DNA of 64,000 nucleotides from Paractinoplanes lichenicola (GTDB lineage Bacteria > Actinomycetota > Actinomycetes > Mycobacteriales > Micromonosporaceae): assembly GCF_016785085.1 (NCBI RefSeq), contig NZ_JAENHO010000015.1:62001-126000 (forward strand), written 5' to 3'. A program made the translations under genes and the position numbers. The notes beneath the pieces were generated by a model, which saw only the letters and a program-made list of their open reading frames with translations, was not told the DNA's origin and searched no databases. Within the stretch, counting starts at the first letter, position 1. Each line of letters starts with the position of its first letter. Below, one piece after another: positions 58,806 to 64,000 of the stretch.

Positions 58806-59444
58806 GTGGATCATGTCGCCTATCGTGCTTGGATGATCACGGGGATCGATCCGAGACGCTGGGCGGCTGCGAAATCTCGCTACGAGCGCTGGGAGGCCCG
58901 GAGAGCGGCACGGTTCGCTCATTGGAGTTTCCGGCGGCGTTGCGCGGTTTTCGTGCTCACTCCAGTGCTCGTGTTCTGTTGCGGCGGCTCGGCGTTCGGT
59001 ATCCCTGCCGCATGGGTGTGGGGCATGACGGCTGAGGCGAGCAAGGGGGCGCCTTCGCCCGACGCGGCGGCCAACGAGTATCTGATGGCGCTCGGATACA
59101 ACACCGAAGATGGCCTGTTGCCGATCCTCGACAACGACCAGCAGAACAAGCTGTTGGAGGATTGGCGCGCCTACCGCAAGGCTATGGATGGCACCACTCC
59201 GCCGCCGTCTCGCCTGGACTTCGGTGCCCTGCACGTTGGCTCGCGCGGGAATGGCTCTGCCGAAGTTACAGCCGACGTGTCTGCTGCGTGGTGGAAAGCC
59301 GACGGCCGCGCGGTGACGTAGACCAGCGATGAGCTGCGGTGGCGCTTTCAAACGCGGGAGGACAATGGCTGGCAGGTGGTCTCCGTCGAAGCGCCGGCAT
59401 GGTGCGGCGGGTAAGTGCGTACCGATGCCTGTGCGTCTCGCTGA
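58806..59444 (+). pseudogene. Integrative-element membrane protein, broken by two stops
   Basis: GTG 58806 opens a frame with one membrane helix (VFVLTPVLVFCCGGSAFG) and an outside part (ANEYLMALGYNTEDGLLPI, LDFGALHVGSRG). TAG at 59319 ends it after 171 residues, but the frame goes on with TSDELRWRFQTREDNGWQVV, a second stop TAA at 59412 after WCGG, and VRTDACASR to TGA 59442. From memory, relatives carried by actinobacterial conjugative elements read on through these points with a Tyr before T-S and WCGGY. Both stops would thus replace Tyr codons. A truncated 171-residue product is possible. Confidence 0.7.
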
Positions 59445-59565
59445 GTTGGCGATGACTGGGCTGCGGCACGCGGGTCGGGGACACAGGGTGCACTGCCTGT
59501 CTCCCGCGTTTTCCCAGAGCATGCCGGCTCCGGAGACCCCAGGGACAGCAGGGACAGGGTGGCTA

Positions 59566-60114
59566 TCAGCGTGGATCGGCCGCGCCGGGGGCTGCATAGC
59601 ACCGCGCGGGGAAGACGCTGCCGTCGGCGAGGTGATGCGACGTCGAGCCCAAGAAGACGCAGCCCATCTTCTCGTACATGCTGATTGCAGTGTGGTCCTT
59701 TTCCATCACGTCGAAGACGGCCCGCAGGCGCTTGTCTGTCGCGTAACTGAGGGCCGCGTCGGCAAGCTTTCGGCCGGCCCCCTTGCCACGTGCGGCTGGT
59801 CCCACGAACAGACGGGCTAGAACGGCGATCTCGGACGTTGCGGCGCCGGTTCGCTCGATAAGCAGCGAGACCGCAGCGTCGCCCTCGCCCGGCTCGCATA
59901 CCGCGGCGTGCCCGAGAATCTTGCCCGGCTCGACTGCCACGAACGCGGCAATCAAGCCCGCCGGATACATCCACCCGGTTGCGTCGTCGACCCCCTCGAC
60001 GGGATAGCCGTCCAGCTCGTAAACCTCACGCAATAGGGCAGCGCACTCGGGCACGTCGGCGTCTGTGCGAGGCCGGACTTGAACAGCGTTCTGGCTGTCC
60101 GAAAGGTTCGTCAC
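59566..60114 (-). CDS. GNAT-family N-acetyltransferase
   Basis: A 182-residue acetyltransferase. Acetyl-CoA binding motif A is LARLFVGPAARGKGAGRKLADAA (R/Q-x-x-G-x-G in ARGKGAG), and ISMYEKMGCVFLG is motif B. Substrate unknown. It lies in the island, divided from the element gene upstream by 120 bp without features, and runs opposite to it. Confidence 0.88.
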   Translation of the reverse strand: MTNLSDSQNAVQVRPRTDADVPECAALLREVYELDGYPVEGVDDATGWMYPAGLIAAFVAVEPGKILGHAAVCEPGEGDAAVSLLIERTGAATSEIAVLARLFVGPAARGKGAGRKLADAALSYATDKRLRAVFDVMEKDHTAISMYEKMGCVFLGSTSHHLADGSVFPARCYAAPGAADPR

Positions 60115-60197
60115 GTTCGGTCCTCAATCAGCGTGGTGTGGTCGTTCCCGGAACGGGCTGGCTCCCCCCATCTTGGCGGCGGCAACTGCTGCGTTCC

Positions 60198-60425
60198 TCA
60201 GCGGGTCCACTTCAAGAACCGCTCGAACAGCTCGGCTGGCGGGTTGGGTGAGAGGTCTGATACCGCCTCGTCGAGGCGATCCCACATGTAGATGGCCAGT
60301 TCGACCAGGTCCATGTCGCTGCGGAGCTCCTCGCGGGCCGGGTCGCAGGGCCAGGTCTGGCCACAGGCGACGCAGTCCCATGATGGTCGTGCTGCGGTGA
60401 GCACACCAACCGCGAGGCGGACCAC
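60198..60425 (-). CDS. Small Cys-motif protein of integrative elements
   Basis: A 75-residue protein with CVACGQTWPC (three cysteines, zinc-knuckle-like) then a helical part ending LFERFLKWTR. Similar small proteins occur, to my recollection, in actinobacterial integrative conjugative elements. Start codon uncertain (GTG 60425). Its function is unknown. Confidence 0.6.
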   Translation of the reverse strand: MVRLAVGVLTAARPSWDCVACGQTWPCDPAREELRSDMDLVELAIYMWDRLDEAVSDLSPNPPAELFERFLKWTR

Positions 60426-60525
60426 GGCATCGCCGACGCCATCGACCAGGCGGTCAAGGCGGCACGACGCAAGCCTCGGCCTGGCAATAAGTAAGTCCGG
60501 CAGATCAGCTATCCCGGCATCATGA

Positions 60526-60565
60526 CGCGCCGGTGCGGGGGACTAGGCGACCCCACACCGGCGCG
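60526..60565. terminator. Strong hairpin inside the island
   Basis: CGCGCCGGTG (60526-60535) pairs with CACCGGCGCG (60556-60565) with GGGG/CCCC inside. A short plus-strand frame ending PRPGNK and TAA at about 60492 precedes it, perhaps the last remnant of a lost gene. The stretch 60426-60875 has no other support for a gene. DnaA-box-like CCACA motifs (60571-60625) are noted. Confidence 0.55.
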
Positions 60566-60800
60566 CCTGCCTGTGCACAACTCTGTGGACAGGGGAGGAC
60601 ATCTGTGGGGAACGTATGCCAAGCCTCGCCGAGCGCTGTGCGAGTGACTCAAATCACAGTCCCGCGGATCGATGCAGCTAGAGCCTCTGTGGATCGAGCC
60701 GCTCAATCGTTCAGAACTTGTGTAGAGCGCTGTACTCACGGGGCGCCTCGGCGACATCGGCTTACCCATCCAGGAAGATGAGTCCCGGCACAAAGAAAGA

Positions 60801-60822
60801 CGGCCCACCTGGCAGTGGGCCG
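60801..60822. terminator. Small hairpin
   Basis: CGGCCCAC and GTGGGCCG with a 6-nt loop, 54 bp before the membrane-protein start. Confidence 0.5.
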
Positions 60823-60875
60823 CCGCGTGTCGGAACCCATCGTTCGCTCAGGCAAGCAACAGAGGAGAAACCAAC

Positions 60876-61124
60876 GTGACCACCCTAACGACCAGACCAT
60901 CCGGGGGCTACCCGGATCGAGGAGAACCGCCGGCGGACCACCGGTCGGGTGTTGCCCGAGCGGCGCTCGTTGCCGGGGGCAGTTTCACGACCGCCATCGG
61001 TGCCATCCTCGCGTCGGCCGGCATGTGGGGCCTCGGCGACCGGACGATCCTCTACGCGCTGGTCGCCCTGTGCGTGATCGCTGCCCTAACGATGTTCACC
61101 GCAGCCATCATGATGCGGCGGTAA
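60876..61124 (+). CDS. Small two-helix membrane protein of the island
   Basis: An 82-residue protein, GTG start with GAGGAG 10 nt upstream. The first 30 residues are polar (SGGYPDRGEPPADH); then two hydrophobic helices separated by WGLGDRTI, and a short MMRR end. Function unknown. The stop codon TAA is the first TAA of the right arm repeat. Confidence 0.65.
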   Translation: MTTLTTRPSGGYPDRGEPPADHRSGVARAALVAGGSFTTAIGAILASAGMWGLGDRTILYALVALCVIAALTMFTAAIMMRR

Positions 61125-61142
61125 TGGCCCGCTAATGGCCCG
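61122..61142. repeat. Right island arm repeat (double TAATGGCCCG)
   Basis: TAATGGCCCG, one base, then TAATGGCCCG; the partner of 54775-54795. Each contains two 10-mers spaced 11 bp, one helical turn. Confidence 0.8.
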
Positions 61143-61168
61143 TCCCTGTTTCAGCATGACCTAGAACG

Positions 61169-61211
61169 ACGGAAGCCCTGGAGGACCATCGGTCCTGACC
61201 AGGGCTTCCGT
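61169..61211. terminator. Terminator behind tRNA-Gly
   Basis: Outer arms ACGGAAGCCCTGG and CCAGGGCTTCCGT, inner arms AGGACC and GGTCCT. It lies 4 bp past the tRNA 3' end (minus strand) and is island-borne. Confidence 0.75.
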
Positions 61212-61214
61212 CTG

Positions 61215-61288
61215 TGGAGCGGGTGACGGGAATCGAACCCGCACTGTCAGCTTGGGAAGCTGATGTTCTGCCATTGAACTACACCCGC
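61215..61288 (-). tRNA. tRNA-Gly (anticodon CCC)
   Basis: Cloverleaf: acceptor arms GCGGGTG/CACCCGC, D-arm GTTC-AATGGCA-GAAC, anticodon arm TCAGC-TTCCCAA-GCTGA with anticodon CCC, a T-arm with GGGTTCGATTCCCG, discriminator T and encoded CCA. Its 3' part is the island attachment site. Confidence 0.95.
61217..61258 (-). repeat. Right attachment site within tRNA-Gly
   Basis: Identical over 42 bp to 54649-54690; covers the 3' end up to the anticodon loop. Confidence 0.9.
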
Positions 61289-61340
61289 GGCGGGCCTCAC
61301 TGTACCTGATCGGGGCCGCCCGATGAGCACTCACCCGTCA

Positions 61341-61841
61341 CTAACTCACCGCTGCCAACGGGCGGGGTAACTCTGCGCGCCACGTGCGGGTCATCGGGGT
61401 CACGATCGGTAGCGCGGCCAGGGGCAGGGCGCCGGCGGGGCCGTGGGTGCGTAGGGTCGCGCTCTCGATGGAGAGCTCGAACAGGCGCCAGTCGACGTCG
61501 GGTGACGCGTGCAGGGACAGGGCGAGGTCGGCGATCACCCGGGGGTCACGCACCCGCATGGCCCGGCCGGTCAGGAACGCCTCGTCGTCGTTCTCTTCCG
61601 GGGGATATGAGTGCAGCGCGTAGCGCCCGTCTCGCTCCAGATCGCGGCGTTTGGGTGACTCGACGATGAAGCAGTAGAGGCCCGCATCGGTGATCACCGG
61701 GGAGACCGGATGGACCCGGGGACCGCCGTCGGCTCGCACGGTGGCCAGGTAGGCCAGGCCAGGACCGTACTGCTGGAGGAGCGCGCGGATGCCTGCCGCG
61801 AGGGTGGGCTCGGCGGCGGTGAAATCGGACCAGGAAGCCAT
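61341..61841 (-). CDS. Pyridoxamine 5'-phosphate oxidase-fold protein, SOS-controlled
   Basis: A 166-residue split-barrel flavin-binding protein: [20 protein letters not shown] and [18 protein letters not shown] (in part), and [19 protein letters not shown]. Such proteins use FMN, heme or F420; the substrate is unknown. TAGAAT (minus strand, 61848-61853) lies 6 nt before ATG 61841, so the mRNA is probably leaderless, and a perfect SOS box abuts that -10 element. DNA-damage control is thus likely. Confidence 0.85.
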   Translation of the reverse strand: MASWSDFTAAEPTLAAGIRALLQQYGPGLAYLATVRADGGPRVHPVSPVITDAGLYCFIVESPKRRDLERDGRYALHSYPPEENDDEAFLTGRAMRVRDPRVIADLALSLHASPDVDWRLFELSIESATLRTHGPAGALPLAALPIVTPMTRTWRAELPRPLAAVS

Positions 61842-61853
61842 GACCGCATTCTA

Positions 61854-61869
61854 TCGAACATACGTTCGA
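61854..61869. promoter_or_regulatory. LexA SOS box TCGAACATACGTTCGA
   Basis: TCGAAC-N4-GTTCGA is an exact match to the actinobacterial LexA consensus. It lies directly upstream of the -10 box of the oxidase-fold gene, and 48 bp before dcd. Confidence 0.88.
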
Positions 61870-61916
61870 CACGCCCACTAAAACACGCCGAACGGGCAGC
61901 TGGGTATGGTGTCCCG

Positions 61917-62495
61917 ATGCTGCTCTCCGACCGTGACCTGGTCTCCGAGATCAAGTCGGGCGACCTGTCTCTGGAGCCCTTCGAGCCGGCGTTGCTGCAA
62001 CCGTCCAGCATCGACGTGCGGCTGGACCGCTTCTTCCGGGTGTTCAACAACCATCTCTACACCCACATCGACCCGGCCGAACAGCAGGACGATCTCACCG
62101 CCCAGGTCGAGGTGACCGACGGTGAGGCCTTCGTGCTTCACCCGGGCGAGTTCGTTCTCGCGTCGACCCTCGAAGTCATCACGCTCGGCGACCAACTGGC
62201 CGGCCGCCTCGAGGGCAAGAGCAGCCTCGGCCGTCTCGGCCTGCTGACCCACTCGACGGCGGGCTTCATCGACCCGGGCTTCAGCGGTCACGTCACGCTC
62301 GAGCTGTCCAACGTGGCCAACCTGCCGATCAAGCTCTGGCCCGGCATGAAGATCGGCCAGCTCTGCATCTTCCGCCTGTCGAGCCCGGCCGAGCACCCTT
62401 ACGGCTCGGCCGTCTATGGCTCCCGCTATCAGGGCCAGCGCGGTCCCACCCCGAGCCGCTCGGCCCAGAATTTCCGCCTCTGGCCCACGGGCTGA
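61917..62495 (+). CDS. dcd: dCTP deaminase (probably bifunctional with dUTPase)
   Basis: A 192-residue enzyme, [15 protein letters not shown] at the start, [34 protein letters not shown] and [16 protein letters not shown]. In mycobacteria the homologue both deaminates dCTP and hydrolyses dUTP to d[14 protein letters not shown] fits that subgroup. TATGGT (61905-61910) is 6 nt before ATG 61917, suggesting leaderless expression. The SOS box between this and the divergent gene lies outside its own core promoter. Confidence 0.94.
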   Translation: MLLSDRDLVSEIKSGDLSLEPFEPALLQPSSIDVRLDRFFRVFNNHLYTHIDPAEQQDDLTAQVEVTDGEAFVLHPGEFVLASTLEVITLGDQLAGRLEGKSSLGRLGLLTHSTAGFIDPGFSGHVTLELSNVANLPIKLWPGMKIGQLCIFRLSSPAEHPYGSAVYGSRYQGQRGPTPSRSAQNFRLWPTG

Positions 62496-62507
62496 AGATC
62501 AAGATCT

Positions 62508-62753
62508 AGATGTCCCAGCGGGGTGGTGGGTGGCCGTGGCTCCCGCAACTTCAAAAGCAGATGTCCTAGCGGGGTGGTGGGTACGGACCGTCGCTCCCGC
62601 GGGGACCCGGGCGGGCTTCGCTGGCCGCTGCGCGTCCAAAACGCGAAACCCACCCGGGCGACCTGAGTAAATGGTTGCGCTCAAACCCGAAAACCCGATA
62701 ACCCGAAAGCAGTGATGGCTGCGTTCACGGGGCTAGGTCACACCCAACCCGAA
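62508..62753. repeat. Intergenic direct repeats
   Basis: A 24-bp sequence beginning AGATGTCC(C/T)AGCGG occurs at 62508 and 62559 (51 bp apart, one mismatch). AACCCGAA-type octamers repeat at 62684, 62692, 62700 and 62746. The stretch 62496-62763 contains no credible gene. Confidence 0.7.
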
Positions 62754-62763
62754 AAGCAGCAGG

Positions 62764-63240
62764 TCAGCGAACCGGAACGCCGTGGGCGACGGCCGTGTTG
62801 AGCACCTCGTTGATCTGTTGCGGGCTGAGCCCCCGCGTGGGCACCTGGATCGATCGGGAGCCGCCGAGGCTGAACACCAGCTGGCCGGCCAGGAAGTCGA
62901 CGTGGCGGAAGGCGTTCCAGGCGTACGCGTGCCGGCTCTCCGGCGTCGAGCTGGTCAAGCCACCGTCGCTGATCTCGAACGTCGCCGAGGCGCCGTCGCG
63001 GATGGCTCGGCGGGCGCCCTGGTTGATCAGGAACATCGGCACCACGACGGCGAGCGCGACGCCCGCGAGCAGCAGCGTGTAGTTGAGGCCGTTCCCGTTC
63101 CACTGGAGCAGGACGGCCAGCCCGAGTAGCGCCCACCCACCGATCCGGGCCAGCATTACGGGCCGCCGCGTCTCGTGTCGCGCGGCAGCCGCGGCCAGGT
63201 GGGGGTCCCTGTGTGCGGTGATCTGCAAAAACACTCCCAA
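62764..63240 (-). CDS. Small membrane protein, YcxB-like C-terminal domain
   Basis: A 158-residue protein with two membrane helices (about 28-45 and 51-72) and a C-terminal domain with ISDGGLTSSTPESRHAYAW and FRHVDFLAGQLVFSLGG, resembling YcxB. Family role unknown. Good third-position GC. It lies divergent from the HAD gene. Confidence 0.75.
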   Translation of the reverse strand: MGVFLQITAHRDPHLAAAAARHETRRPVMLARIGGWALLGLAVLLQWNGNGLNYTLLLAGVALAVVVPMFLINQGARRAIRDGASATFEISDGGLTSSTPESRHAYAWNAFRHVDFLAGQLVFSLGGSRSIQVPTRGLSPQQINEVLNTAVAHGVPVR

Positions 63241-63349
63241 AAAGTAACTTTCGGGCCGGACCGGCGACCATCGTCCGCAAGGCCGACCACGGCCGCCCCG
63301 GTTGGCCAGGCATGAGAGTTATTCCGGCAGACCCCGAGGAGCGACGGTT

Positions 63350-63970
63350 GTGAAGACGCTGGACGGGCCTCTGCTGCTCGACTTCGACGGACCGATCTGT
63401 GCCATGTTCGCCGGGTTGCCCGCCGCTCGGGTGGCGGCCGAGTTGATCAGCCTGGCCGGCCTGACCACCGACACGGATGACCCGCTGGAGGTGCTCAGAC
63501 GGGTCGACGATCCCACGCTGCTTGGGGTGGTCGAGGACGCTCTCGTCACCGCTGAGCAGGAGGCCGCCACCACTGCCACACCCACCCCGTACGCCCGTGA
63601 GGTGCTCGAGGCGGCCCGGGCCAGGGGCCTGCCGGTGGCGGTAGTCAGCAACAACTCCGCCCCCGCGATCGAGCTCTACCTGGCCCGTCACAGCCTCACC
63701 GGCCACGTCGACGCGATCGTCGGGCGGCCCTGGGCCCAGCCCCACCGCATGAAACCCGACCCGGGCCCGGTGCTCGCCGCGGTCAAGGCCGTCCGCAGCA
63801 CCCCGGATCGCTGCACCCTGATCGGGGATTCGCTGACCGACATCGAGGCCGCCCGCGCCGCCGGGGTCGCCGTTGTCGGATACGCGAATCGGCCCTGGAA
63901 GATCAGCGCCTTCGCCCCGGCCGACGCCGTGGTCACCTCGATGGCCGAGGTCCTCGCGGCCTTGATCTAG
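63350..63970 (+). CDS. HAD-family hydrolase
   Basis: A 206-residue phosphatase-like protein. Motif I is LLDFDGPIC (DxDG), where DFDG supplies the nucleophile; motif II VVSNNSAP; motif III K in MKPDPGP; motif IV GDSLTDIEAARAAG. GAGGAG stands 8 nt before GTG 63350, so this start is chosen. Substrate unknown. It is the last gene in the window. Confidence 0.88.
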   Translation: MKTLDGPLLLDFDGPICAMFAGLPAARVAAELISLAGLTTDTDDPLEVLRRVDDPTLLGVVEDALVTAEQEAATTATPTPYAREVLEAARARGLPVAVVSNNSAPAIELYLARHSLTGHVDAIVGRPWAQPHRMKPDPGPVLAAVKAVRSTPDRCTLIGDSLTDIEAARAAGVAVVGYANRPWKISAFAPADAVVTSMAEVLAALI

Positions 63971-64000
63971 GGTGTGGCGTTATGGGCGCGATCAAACCTT

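Larger units (their letters stand above)
54649..61258. mobile_element. 6.6-kb genomic island in tRNA-Gly(CCC), integrase missing
   Basis: Identical 42-bp sequences bound it (54649-54690 and 61217-61258). The right copy is part of an intact tRNA-Gly, the left copy a 3' fragment only: the usual result of tyrosine-recombinase integration at a tRNA 3' end. GC falls to the mid-50s in its central genes. Cargo: methyltransferase-nuclease pair, broken integrative-element gene, GNAT protein, small proteins. I see no integrase, excisionase or replication gene, so it looks like a remnant or a non-autonomous element. Confidence 0.85.

Noticed and set aside
58806-59444. Stop-codon reassignment for the broken gene
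   Set aside because: All other genes use TAG, TAA and TGA as normal stops; two nonsense changes in a decaying island are simpler.
59329-59820. Plus-strand frame opposite the GNAT gene
   Set aside because: Antisense shadow of the acetyltransferase, which has intact acetyl-CoA motifs.
60509-60808. Minus-strand frame of 99 codons in the island
   Set aside because: Ser/Arg/Pro-rich without a domain, overlapping hairpins; looks non-coding.

Overview
The window is chromosomal DNA of a very GC-rich actinobacterium (44 of 60 bases are G or C in a typical coding line such as 6541-6600). An HspR-controlled dnaK-grpE-dnaJ-hspR operon, many TANNNT boxes 6-8 nt before a start codon (leaderless transcription), a FadE5-type acyl-CoA dehydrogenase and several Pro/Gly-rich membrane proteins all fit Actinobacteria. 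Micromonosporaceae (Actinoplanes or a relative) is my best guess from style; that is inference, not proof.

Layout. 1-3.7 kb: an ADP-ribosylglycohydrolase cut by the window edge, a divergent LOG-family protein and class II fructose-bisphosphate aldolase. 3.9-5.6 kb: a secreted protein with an LPITG sorting signal, translationally coupled to an acidic 60-residue protein made of two repeats. 5.7-9.5 kb: the bacterial Hen1-Pnkp RNA repair operon. 9.6-16.5 kb: DedA protein, class II aldolase, ArsR regulator, a long regulatory or empty stretch, and two paralogous four-helix membrane proteins with Pro/Gly-rich tails. 16.5-27.2 kb: clpB and the dnaK operon, both preceded by HAIR-type HspR operators, enclosing an MFS exporter and a KhtTU-like cation/proton antiporter pair. 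27.4-33.7 kb: two YfjP-like GTPases and two uncharacterised proteins. 34.1-37.7 kb: E1alpha-E1beta-E2 of a 2-oxoacid dehydrogenase complex. 37.9-44.2 kb: a 46-residue microprotein, a 1345-residue disordered membrane protein with 39-bp repeats, and a thioredoxin/NHL-repeat protein. 44.4-46.7 kb: 5-oxoprolinase pxpB-pxpC-pxpA, with a tandemly duplicated AT-rich palindromic insertion in pxpC. 46.8-54.4 kb: hemolysin III-like protein, a QorR/Qor2-like pair, SixA, FadE5-like dehydrogenase, SpoIIE-type phosphatase, phosphoribosyltransferase and YciI-like protein.

The accessory part is a 6.6-kb genomic island (54649-61258), bounded by identical 42-bp copies of the 3' part of tRNA-Gly(CCC); the intact tRNA lies at the right end. 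It has lower GC (34 of 60 bases in 56101-56160) and no visible integrase. It carries a two-gene candidate restriction-modification system (970-residue N6-adenine methyltransferase overlapping a small PD-(D/E)XK nuclease), a gene broken by two stop codons, a GNAT acetyltransferase and small proteins. Direct repeats built from TAATGGCCCG lie about 80 bp inside both ends. This island is the strongest candidate for an undescribed system.

Right of the island come a flavin-type oxidase-fold protein whose promoter holds a perfect actinobacterial SOS box, dCTP deaminase, a small membrane protein and a HAD phosphatase. No CRISPR array, rRNA or complete IS element was seen.
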